DNA of 64,000 nt from Lysinibacillus pakistanensis (lineage in GTDB: Bacteria > Bacillota > Bacilli > Bacillales_A > Planococcaceae): the NCBI RefSeq assembly GCF_030123245.1, contig NZ_CP126101.1, forward strand, positions 680,501 to 744,500, given 5' to 3'. Each line of letters starts with the position of its first letter. The first letter of the stretch is position 1. The position numbers and the translations under genes were made by a program. Below are positions 29,255 through 37,314 of the stretch, in pieces. The notes under the pieces were generated by a model. It worked only from the letters and a program-made list of their open reading frames with translations, was not told where the DNA came from and ran no database searches.

Positions 29255-30776
29255 GTTCTACGAAAAAGTCGCCTATCGTGATACTGAAGAAGATATACAA
29301 TCACAAAAATCTGTAGACAAATGGATTTTTGGGCTACTTCTTATTGTCATCGGATTTGTACCTTTAATCGTTATGGCGAGCGTAGTTGAGGTTCAATCAC
29401 CAATGATAACTAATGTAGGTGCATTAACGGGTGGGACAAAGGGTGACCTTTTTACGCACTATAAAGCGTTAGCTGTATTAGTTGTAACAGTATTAGCAGG
29501 CATCATGTTCTTGGCCAAAATTTTATTTATGAACGGTGAAATTCGAAAAACAAAACTAAATTATGCAATAGGAGCATTTGCTGTAGCAATTGTGTTATCA
29601 ACAATTTTTTCACCAAACATTTCTATTGCATTACATGGTCAATACAACCGTACTGACGGTGCAATTAGCTGGCTATGTTATTTAGCGTTATTCTTTATTG
29701 CGATGAATATTGAGTATCCTAAGAAGGCTATTCAATATATTATTTACGCTACTGTTCCGTTTGTTTTAATTAACTTTGTTATTATTACATTAAATTTTTA
29801 TGGGAAAGATTTACTTCAAAAAAGTTGGGCACAAAAGCTGTTTACAGCGTTTTTACCTGAAGGAGCATCTTTAAGTGAAGGTTCTGTATTATTAGGAACA
29901 TTAAACCATGGGAACTATATGAGTGGTATGTTTGCAGTTATAGTCATCATGTTTCTAGCTAAAAGCTTAACTGATAAAAAGGTATTTGATAAAATCTTTA
30001 GTTTTGTTATGGCGACAATTGCAGTTTTTATAGTGTTTATGTCATTATCTACAAGTGGATTTTTAACAATCGTAGCAATGATGATTTTCATTTTATGGAT
30101 TGCCCTTAAAAATGAAAAGAAGGTAATTGCTTTTATTCAAATAGTAGCATTTTGTGCTATTTCTGTTGCAGGAATTCATATATTAGCAGGAGAAAACGCC
30201 AAGGTTTGGGATGAAACATTCGGTTTCTTTATTTCTAGTAACCCATATAAAGAAGAAGCAACTGTTTTAAATAAAAATTTTTTCGACTTGGAAAAAGCTT
30301 ATGCATCAGATAACAGCTTCGAGCTTCCAGAGGTTGCTCCTTCAGGTGTAGGGGCAGGATCAGGACGTGTTTATATTTGGACATATATTATGGATTTAGT
30401 CAAAGAGAGACCAATCCTAGGTTATGGCCTCGATACTTTAATCTATAATTTCCCACATTATAATAAAGATGCGAGAGCGAATCTTGAAACCGAAACAGTA
30501 ATTGTGGATAAGCCTCATAATATGTATATTGGGGTTTTATATGGGACTGGAATTATAGGGTTTATAGCCTTTTTAGCAATCGTTGTATTTATAGTTTTGA
30601 ATAGTTTAAAAGTGATTATTAATGGAAGAAATAAGTTAGTAATTTTGGCTTTAGCAGTATTAGCTTTTTTACTTCAAGCAGTATTCAACGATACATTGCC
30701 AGGGACAGCAGCGTCGATGATGGTTATTATGGGTGTAATAATGATAAACAGTAAGGAAGAAACAATATTAAATTAA
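29247..30776 (+). CDS. O-antigen ligase/polymerase family membrane protein (Wzy_C), candidate S-layer glycan ligase
   Basis: This 509-residue protein has about 12 membrane segments and a large outer loop (about 330-400) with the Wzy_C features GTLNHGNYMSGMFA and GYGLDTLIYNFPHYN...KPHNMYIGVLYG. The family transfers polyprenyl-linked glycans, either polymerising them or ligating them to an acceptor; WsaB/WsfB-type members are thought to attach glycans to S-layer proteins in Geobacillus and Paenibacillus. The neighbouring S-layer gene and Wzm/Wzt exporter favour ligase over polymerase, but this is inference. It overlaps the TPR gene and is followed by a terminator. Confidence 0.8.
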   Translation: MSKFYEKVAYRDTEEDIQSQKSVDKWIFGLLLIVIGFVPLIVMASVVEVQSPMITNVGALTGGTKGDLFTHYKALAVLVVTVLAGIMFLAKILFMNGEIRKTKLNYAIGAFAVAIVLSTIFSPNISIALHGQYNRTDGAISWLCYLALFFIAMNIEYPKKAIQYIIYATVPFVLINFVIITLNFYGKDLLQKSWAQKLFTAFLPEGASLSEGSVLLGTLNHGNYMSGMFAVIVIMFLAKSLTDKKVFDKIFSFVMATIAVFIVFMSLSTSGFLTIVAMMIFILWIALKNEKKVIAFIQIVAFCAISVAGIHILAGENAKVWDETFGFFISSNPYKEEATVLNKNFFDLEKAYASDNSFELPEVAPSGVGAGSGRVYIWTYIMDLVKERPILGYGLDTLIYNFPHYNKDARANLETETVIVDKPHNMYIGVLYGTGIIGFIAFLAIVVFIVLNSLKVIINGRNKLVILALAVLAFLLQAVFNDTLPGTAASMMVIMGVIMINSKEETILN

Positions 30777-30790
30777 TTAGATGTAGAGGT

Positions 30791-30822
30791 ATAGGGGAAT
30801 TATTACTTTCCCCTATTATTAA
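30791..30822 (+). terminator. Terminator between the ligase-like gene and wzm
   Basis: ATAGGGGAA (30791-30799) pairs with TTCCCCTAT (30808-30816) over 9 bp, followed by TATTAATTT. The T run is interrupted, so readthrough is possible. Confidence 0.65.
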
Positions 30823-30872
30823 TTTAGCTAGTGTTTCTTTATAACCAGGCAGTTTATTAAGGAGTATTTTAA

Positions 30873-31685
30873 ATGATCAAATCAATGATAAGAGAAATAA
30901 AATATTTATTTGCTCAAAAATCTTTAATACATCAATTTACAAAAAGAGAAATATCAAATCGGTACAAAGGGTCTTACTTAGGGATAGTTTGGTCTTTTAT
31001 AACACCGTTAATGATGCTAACAATATATACTTTTGTGTTTAGTGTCATATTTCAGGCGAGATGGGGCACAACGGGCGAAACTAATAAAGTAGAGTTTGCC
31101 CTGCTATTATTTACAGGTTTATTTGTTTTTAATGTATTTTCTGAAGTTGTTTCAAGAGCTCCAAGCTTAATTTTATTTAATAGTAATTATGTGAAAAAAG
31201 TAGTGTTTCCTCTTGAAATATTACCTATTGTTGCTTTAGGATCAGCGCTATTTCAAGCTCTAATTAGTTATATAATTCTTTTACTAGCAATGCTCATATT
31301 AACCGGTACCTTTTATTGGACTGCATTGTTATTTCCAATTATTATTTTGCCGTTACTTTTAATTTCTTTAGGATTAGCATGGTTTTTAGCTTCTTTAGGT
31401 GTATATATTAGAGATGTTGGTCAAATTGTTTCCATAGTTTTACCAGCATTAATGTTTATGAGTCCTATATTCTATCCAAGGTCTTCAATTCCAGAAGAAT
31501 TTCAATTTGTATATTCATTAAACCCAATGACCTATGTAGTAGAAGACATGAGAAGTGCAATTATTTGGGGGGATTTACCACATTGGCATTTGTTAATTAT
31601 GGGAATAGTTATAGGTGGGCTTTTTGCTGTGTTAGGGTATATTTGGTTTAAAAAGACAAGGAAGGGTTTTGCTGATGTCCTCTAG
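30873..31685 (+). CDS. wzm: ABC-2 type polysaccharide export permease (Wzm/TagG-like)
   Basis: The 270-residue permease has a charged amphipathic N-terminus (FTKREISNRYKGSYLGIVWS, the ABC-2 signature) and six membrane helices, ending KKTRKGFADVL. It forms the channel that moves a finished polyprenyl-PP glycan across the membrane. It overlaps the ATPase gene by 11 bases, which shows tight coupling. AAGGAG precedes the ATG at 30873. The exporter type means the glycan is built completely in the cytoplasm, unlike a Wzx/Wzy route. Confidence 0.9.
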   Translation: MIKSMIREIKYLFAQKSLIHQFTKREISNRYKGSYLGIVWSFITPLMMLTIYTFVFSVIFQARWGTTGETNKVEFALLLFTGLFVFNVFSEVVSRAPSLILFNSNYVKKVVFPLEILPIVALGSALFQALISYIILLLAMLILTGTFYWTALLFPIIILPLLLISLGLAWFLASLGVYIRDVGQIVSIVLPALMFMSPIFYPRSSIPEEFQFVYSLNPMTYVVEDMRSAIIWGDLPHWHLLIMGIVIGGLFAVLGYIWFKKTRKGFADVL

Positions 31686-32946
31686 TAATATTTCAATTAG
31701 TGTAAAAAAGCTATCAAAAAAATATCAAATATATGAAAAACCTATAGATCGATTGAAACAATCTTTAACTTTTGGAAAGAAAATGTATTATCGAGAATTT
31801 AGTGCTTTAAATGATATTAGTTTTGAAGTGGAGCAAGGACAAACATTCGGTATTGTAGGTCAAAATGGTTCTGGTAAAAGTACATTACTTCAAATGTTAG
31901 CTAACACATTAACGCCTACTGAAGGTGAAATTAAAATTAACGGTCGGGTTGCTGCATTATTAGAATTAGGAAGTGGTTTCAATCCAGAATATACTGGAAG
32001 GGAAAATGTGTATTTAAATGGTTCGATTTTAGGTGTCTCAGAGGAAGAAATGAATACAAGATTTGCTGAGATTGAGAGATTTGCAGATATAGGAGAATTT
32101 ATTGATCAACCTGTTAAAACGTATTCAAGTGGTATGTACGTTCGATTAGCTTTTGCTGTAGCTATTAATGTAGATGCAGATATTTTAATTGTGGATGAAG
32201 CATTAGCTGTTGGTGATATGATATTTCAAATGAAATGTTACAAAAAAATAGATGAATTTAGAAAACAAGGTAAAACTATATTGTTGGTTACACATGATTT
32301 AGGAAGTGTAATAAAGTATTGTGATAATGTTCTTGTTTTAAATCAAGGTCAATCATTAGGAATATACCCTGCTAAAGAAGCGGTTGATGTTTATAAAAAG
32401 GTAGTTGTTAATTTACATAAACCACAAGAATCTCTTGAAAATAAGGTTGCTCTTAAAAGTTTTGATACACAATGGAAAACAATTTATCAAATTAACAGTG
32501 AAGCTCTTGAATATGGCAATGGGAGTGCGGAAATTCTTGACTTCGGAATTTTTAATGAAAATAATGAATTGATAACAACTGTTACAAAAGGTAGTATATG
32601 TTCAATAAAAATGAAAGTTAAGTTTGTAAAATCTATTCAATCTCCTATTCTTGCATTCACAATAAAAGACTTAAAAGGAACAGAAATCACAGGGACTAAT
32701 ACAATGGTTGAAAATATAGCCACAGGAGATGTTTTGTCAGAACAAACTGTAGAAATAGAATTTAAGTTTAAAATGAATTTACAAGGAGCAAACTATTTAT
32801 TGGCTTTGGGCTGTACTGGATTTGAAAGAGGAGAGTTTGTTGTATATCATAGGCTTTATGATATTATTGCTTTTCAAGTAGTATCAACTAAAAATACTGT
32901 TGGATATTATGATTTAGAAGCAGATATAAAAATAAATATGAAATAA
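31675..32946 (+). CDS. wzt: Polysaccharide ABC transporter ATPase with C-terminal glycan-binding domain (Wzt)
   Basis: The ATPase part (about 1-245 of 423 residues) has Walker A GQNGSGKST near 62, the signature YSSGMYVRLAF near 150 and Walker B DILIVDEALAVGD near 170. The extra C-terminal domain (about 265-420), beta-rich with EILDFGIFNENNE and TGFERGEFVVYHRLYD, is Wzt_C, known in E. coli O9a to recognise the terminal modification of the finished glycan. Its presence, with a methyltransferase and a kinase-like gene next, predicts a chain-end signal. The ATG at 31675 lies inside the wzm end. Confidence 0.9.
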   Translation: MSSSNISISVKKLSKKYQIYEKPIDRLKQSLTFGKKMYYREFSALNDISFEVEQGQTFGIVGQNGSGKSTLLQMLANTLTPTEGEIKINGRVAALLELGSGFNPEYTGRENVYLNGSILGVSEEEMNTRFAEIERFADIGEFIDQPVKTYSSGMYVRLAFAVAINVDADILIVDEALAVGDMIFQMKCYKKIDEFRKQGKTILLVTHDLGSVIKYCDNVLVLNQGQSLGIYPAKEAVDVYKKVVVNLHKPQESLENKVALKSFDTQWKTIYQINSEALEYGNGSAEILDFGIFNENNELITTVTKGSICSIKMKVKFVKSIQSPILAFTIKDLKGTEITGTNTMVENIATGDVLSEQTVEIEFKFKMNLQGANYLLALGCTGFERGEFVVYHRLYDIIAFQVVSTKNTVGYYDLEADIKINMK

Positions 32947-32960
32947 GAATAGGTGAACTT

Positions 32961-33863
32961 ATGATTGAGAAGATTGGTAATTTAAGTCTAAATCTAAAAT
33001 ATTATAGTGGCACTGATTTATATAGTGATGGAGATATAGAAGATGAGCTTCTTAAAATTGTAAGTGAAAACTCGGATTATGATGAAATAATTGAACTAGA
33101 TAATAGATGGCCTATTTTATACCACTTATCTAAACAACGAGGAAATATTATAGACTGGTATCCATTTGAAAAACACAGCAAAGTTTTAGAGATAGGAGCT
33201 GGCTGTGGAGCAATTACAGGTATTTTAGCTGAAAAAGTCACTCAAGTAACATGTGTAGAATTGTCAAAAAGACGTTCTTTGATTAATGCCAATCGAAATA
33301 AGGATTTTGAGAATGTTGAAATCATAGTAGGAGATTTTAAGAAAATAAAATTTGATTCTAAATTTGATTATATTACATTAATTGGTGTGCTAGAGTATGC
33401 ACCCTCATTTACAGACTCTGATAAACCTTTCCATGAATTCCTTTTATATGTGAAAAGTTTATTAAAAGAAAATGGAAAATTATTTATAGCAATTGAAAAT
33501 AGATTTGGATTAAAGTATTGGGCAGGGGCTAGAGAAGACCATACGGGGCAGCTTTTTGAGTCTTTAGAGAATTATTTTGAAAACGATAGGGTACGTACTT
33601 TTTCTAAAAATGAATTGACTGAAATATTGAAGGATGTAGGATTTAAAAAAATAGATAATTATTATCCAATGCCAGATTATAAATTACCTTTTCAAATTTT
33701 TTCAGATAATAGATTACCTAAAGTAGGAGAGCTTAGAGGACTGATTCACAACTTTGATCAACATAGAATCGAATTGTTTAATGAAAGTAAAGTTTTCGAT
33801 TCCATTGTTTCGAACAATGAGTTTAGTTTTTTTGCCAACTCTTTTTTGTTTGTATGTGAATGA
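32961..33863 (+). CDS. Class I SAM-dependent methyltransferase, candidate glycan chain-end modifier
   Basis: The 300-residue protein has SAM motif I VLEIGAGCGAITG near residue 76, an acidic end of strand 2 (VTCVELSKRR) near 95, motif II near 125 (DYITLIGVLEYAPS) and ENRFGLKYWAGAREDHTG, a conserved segment of methyltransferases found beside glycosyltransferases. It lies 14 bases after wzt and its stop overlaps the next gene. With Wzt_C and the kinase-like protein it resembles the N-terminal part of the WbdD chain terminator, but as a separate protein. The real substrate is unknown. Confidence 0.82.
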   Translation: MIEKIGNLSLNLKYYSGTDLYSDGDIEDELLKIVSENSDYDEIIELDNRWPILYHLSKQRGNIIDWYPFEKHSKVLEIGAGCGAITGILAEKVTQVTCVELSKRRSLINANRNKDFENVEIIVGDFKKIKFDSKFDYITLIGVLEYAPSFTDSDKPFHEFLLYVKSLLKENGKLFIAIENRFGLKYWAGAREDHTGQLFESLENYFENDRVRTFSKNELTEILKDVGFKKIDNYYPMPDYKLPFQIFSDNRLPKVGELRGLIHNFDQHRIELFNESKVFDSIVSNNEFSFFANSFLFVCE

Positions 33864-33877
33864 GAGGAGCTAATAAT

Positions 33878-35305
33878 GTGAATGTTTACAGTGTTCGGTA
33901 TAGTGTAAATCGGAAAAAAGAATATCAAATTAAGACTGTTATTTACGAAGAAAATGGCATTGTTTCTGTTATAAAGGAACCTTATACAAAATATGGAGAA
34001 AATCATATTTATAATATTTACAAAAACTATGAGCTATTAAAAAATTCAGCTATGAATTTAGCAGTCCCAATATTAAAAGGCAATGTAATAGAATTTCCTT
34101 TTATTGTTGGAGAAAGCTTAGATGAAAAACTAATTAAGCATGTTAACGAAGAAGATATAAAAAGCTTTAAAGATAAAATTATATGGTTTAAAACAATGTT
34201 AGAGAAAGATGAGCTAATTGAATTTATCGTGACAGAACCATTCGAAAGGATTTTTGGGACTGATCATAGCTTCGTTGGCAGTAAGTCTTTAAGTGTGTCT
34301 AATATTGATTCTAATTTTGATAATCTCATTATAAATAGTAACAATGAAATAACAATAATTGATTATGAGTGGGTTTTTGATTTTCCAATACCATTAGATT
34401 TTATTTTGTATCGCAGTATTAGTAGCTTTATTTCAAAGTATCAATTACCTCGTACATTTTTAGAAGCTATACAGGATTTATTTGTAGAGATGGGGATAAC
34501 AAAGAATTTACTAATTAGCTTTGACAAGATGGAACAAAATTTTACATCTTTTATTGGACATAACACTCAGATGTATTCGAATTACTTAAAAAACATTTCT
34601 AGCTATAAGAATTCTAATGATATTCATATCTTTGAACAAGAGATAAATGGTTACTTACAATTGTTTTGGTCATCAAATGAAATATTCAGCGAGGATCTTT
34701 CGACTAAAATTAACTTAACAACAGAAAATCAAAAACAATTTATTGAGATAGACTTACCTGAATCCCCTATAAATCTTTTAAGAATTGATCCTACTACATT
34801 TGTCAGTGATATAGATTTATATGGCTCTGTGATTATAGGAGAAAAAGAATTAAATATATTTGATTTAGTAATATCGACAATAGATTGTGTAATTATAGAA
34901 AATAAAGAAACTCAAAAGGGAAATGTAATCAGTAGTTCAGGTGACCCGCAAATTTTGTTAAAACATCCTTTATTAAATAATATCACCCAAAAGAAACTAA
35001 AAATTGAATTATCCTATAGTAAGAGCATAGAAAATAGTTTAAGTATGGCCTTTAATGTTAAAAATAATGAAATAAAAGATTTGATAAATAAGAATGAGGT
35101 ATTAGAAGATGAAATACTGAACCTTGTACAGAAAAAAGAGCAATTAAGCTTAGAAACAATTAACCTTTCTCAAGAAATTAATGCATTAAATGTAAAGTTA
35201 GAAGAATCGAACAGAGTAATCCAAGAAAAGGTAGAAACAATAGAAAAAATTATTACTTCAAAGGTTTGGAAAATATTAAAAAGAATGAAGTTAGTGAAAA
35301 TATGA
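33878..35305 (+). CDS. Kinase-like (APH/choline-kinase fold) protein with C-terminal coiled coil
   Basis: About 475 residues. The middle part looks like a phosphotransferase fold: FPFIVGESLDEKL, then NIDSNFDNLII near residue 144 (catalytic Asp and Asn spaced as in HGDxxxxN) and TIIDYEWVFDFP near 162 (metal-binding Asp). The histidine of HGD is replaced by Asn, so activity is uncertain. A long coiled coil fills about 395-465. The GTG at 33878 has GAGGAG eight bases upstream; the ATG at 33860, overlapping the methyltransferase stop, has none. Together the two genes mimic a split WbdD. It could alternatively be a scaffold for glycosyltransferases. Confidence 0.65.
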   Translation: MNVYSVRYSVNRKKEYQIKTVIYEENGIVSVIKEPYTKYGENHIYNIYKNYELLKNSAMNLAVPILKGNVIEFPFIVGESLDEKLIKHVNEEDIKSFKDKIIWFKTMLEKDELIEFIVTEPFERIFGTDHSFVGSKSLSVSNIDSNFDNLIINSNNEITIIDYEWVFDFPIPLDFILYRSISSFISKYQLPRTFLEAIQDLFVEMGITKNLLISFDKMEQNFTSFIGHNTQMYSNYLKNISSYKNSNDIHIFEQEINGYLQLFWSSNEIFSEDLSTKINLTTENQKQFIEIDLPESPINLLRIDPTTFVSDIDLYGSVIIGEKELNIFDLVISTIDCVIIENKETQKGNVISSSGDPQILLKHPLLNNITQKKLKIELSYSKSIENSLSMAFNVKNNEIKDLINKNEVLEDEILNLVQKKEQLSLETINLSQEINALNVKLEESNRVIQEKVETIEKIITSKVWKILKRMKLVKI

Positions 35306-35324
35306 TAGCTATGGAGAGGATTGG

Positions 35325-36164
35325 ATGTGTAAAGTAAGTGTAATCATGCCATGTTTCAATGATGGTGAATATATAAAAGAAAGTATAGATTCTGTATTAA
35401 ACCAAACATATGAAGAAGTTGAATTAATTATTATAAATGATGGATCGACAGATGAATTAACCAATAATATATTAAATAATCTATCGCATCCAAAAATAAA
35501 GGTTTTTAAAACATCTAATATAGGTCCATCGGCAGCTAGAAATTTTGGTATAAGCAAATCTACTGGTAGTTATATTTTACCAGTTGATGCAGATGATCTA
35601 ATTCATTCTTTATACATAGAAGAATGTGTTAAGCAGTTAAAACAAAATGATAATGTTGGAATCGTATATTGCTATGCGGAGTTATTTGGTGAACAAACAG
35701 GGCGATGGGATTTACCTGAGTACTCATTCGAAAAGATGCTACTAGATAATATCATATTTGTTACATCAATGTTCAGGAAAAAAGATTGGGAAATTATTGG
35801 CGGATTTAATGAGAATTTAGTACATGGTATGGAGGACTATGATTTTTGGCTATCAATCCTAGAGTTAGAAAGAAAAGTAGTTCAATTAAAAGAAGTTTAT
35901 TTTTATTATAGAATAAAAAAAATATCTAGAACTACAAAGTTTAGCGATGATCCTAGAATAGTTAAAGAAACATATAAAACCCTATATTTGAATCATTCCG
36001 AATTTTATCAAAGATATAGTAATGAATATGCAATGGTACTGAGGGACGCTTTAATAGAGCAAATATATATTAATAAAAAGCTAACTGACCTGGGTCCAAT
36101 ACTTAACAAAGTCAAACGTATGGGGAAAGTTAAAAGGTTTATCAAAAAAATATTAATAAGGTAA
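35325..36164 (+). CDS. Family 2 glycosyltransferase
   Basis: The 279-residue enzyme begins CKVSVIMPCFNDGEYIKESI with the GT-A nucleotide-binding strand, then VELIIINDGSTD near 40, and the metal-binding DADD near 90. ENLVHGMEDYDFWLSI supplies the catalytic ED motif near 165. It has no membrane segment, so it acts at the cytoplasmic face on a lipid-linked acceptor. Sugar and linkage cannot be told. GGAGAGGA precedes the ATG at 35325. It follows the kinase-like gene by 19 bases in one apparent operon. Confidence 0.87.
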   Translation: MCKVSVIMPCFNDGEYIKESIDSVLNQTYEEVELIIINDGSTDELTNNILNNLSHPKIKVFKTSNIGPSAARNFGISKSTGSYILPVDADDLIHSLYIEECVKQLKQNDNVGIVYCYAELFGEQTGRWDLPEYSFEKMLLDNIIFVTSMFRKKDWEIIGGFNENLVHGMEDYDFWLSILELERKVVQLKEVYFYYRIKKISRTTKFSDDPRIVKETYKTLYLNHSEFYQRYSNEYAMVLRDALIEQIYINKKLTDLGPILNKVKRMGKVKRFIKKILIR

Positions 36165-36176
36165 GAGGTATAGGCT

Positions 36177-37274
36177 ATGATAATTTTCACTTCAATTTGT
36201 GCAAACTATTTACACAAAACCAGAACATTAGCTAAATCTGTAAAAGACAATATTCCAGATGCAAAGTTTATTGTTTGTTTATTAGAAAAAGAGTACACAC
36301 AACTTGCTCAATATGAGTATTTTGACGATGTAGTATTAGCGAAGGATTCATGGGAAGGCAATTTTGAACAATTTATTTATAAACATTCCATAGTAGAGGC
36401 ATCAACATCCGTAAAAGGGAATTTTTTTAATTATCTTTTTAAAAAATATGAATCAGAGGATAATTTTGTATACTTAGATCCTGATATTTATGTATATTCA
36501 GATTTCATAGAATTAAAAGAAGTTTTAAAATCTCGTCCAATTGTTTTATGTCCACATTTATTACAGCCAGGAAATATAGATATGGAACTTTCCAGTACTG
36601 CACACGGTGTGTATAATTTAGGCTTTTTGGCTGTCAACAAATCTTTTGAAGAGGCTAGAAAATTTATTAATTGGTGGGCTGATAGATTATATCTATTTTG
36701 CTATGATGACAAAGAAAATGGAATTTTTACAGATCAGAAATGGATAGATTTAGCTCCCTGTTTCTTTGATGTAGAGATTTTTAAACACAGAGGATATGAT
36801 TTTGCACCATGGTCTTTACTTGATTGTGGAATGACTGAAGAAAATGGACAGATATTAATTAAAGGTGATTCTTTAAGGTTTATACATTTCTCAGGATATG
36901 GAAGAACTGCTCAAAAGTGTATGCAAGATTGGCTTCCAGAAGGAGAGCATCCTTTTAAAAAGTTATATGCGGAATACTCTGCTTTACATGATGCGAATAA
37001 TTTTGACAGTGTATCAAAAACAAAATGGTCATATGATTATTATGAGAGCGGAGAAAAGATAGATGATAGCTTGAGAATCAAATATAGAAAAAATTATGAT
37101 GTAATGTTTAATTGTGATAATCCATTTAAATATTCTAATTTATATTTTAAAAAACATTTAGCGAGTAATGACAATTCAAATGTTAGAAACTATATTTTTA
37201 AGGCATTTAATATATACAAAGAAGAAGGCTTTAAGATTCTTGCAAGTAAGGTTTTAAGTAAATTAAGAAAGTAA
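36177..37274 (+). CDS. GT-A type glycosyltransferase (GT8-like)
   Basis: This 365-residue protein opens with FTSICANYLHKTRTLAKSVK, typical of retaining GT8-like enzymes that act on a list of sugar acceptors. It has the metal motif VYLDPDIYVYSD (DxD) near 105, NLGFLAVN near 150, FTDQKWIDLAPCFF near 185 and a late HFSGYG histidine. It lacks membrane segments. The donor sugar is unknown. AGAGGTATAGGCT precedes the ATG at 36177. It shares the AT-rich composition of its neighbours. Confidence 0.75.
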   Translation: MIIFTSICANYLHKTRTLAKSVKDNIPDAKFIVCLLEKEYTQLAQYEYFDDVVLAKDSWEGNFEQFIYKHSIVEASTSVKGNFFNYLFKKYESEDNFVYLDPDIYVYSDFIELKEVLKSRPIVLCPHLLQPGNIDMELSSTAHGVYNLGFLAVNKSFEEARKFINWWADRLYLFCYDDKENGIFTDQKWIDLAPCFFDVEIFKHRGYDFAPWSLLDCGMTEENGQILIKGDSLRFIHFSGYGRTAQKCMQDWLPEGEHPFKKLYAEYSALHDANNFDSVSKTKWSYDYYESGEKIDDSLRIKYRKNYDVMFNCDNPFKYSNLYFKKHLASNDNSNVRNYIFKAFNIYKEEGFKILASKVLSKLRK

Positions 37275-37314
37275 TATTGAAATTATTAATTTAGGTTTTT
37301 AGGGAGATAACAAT

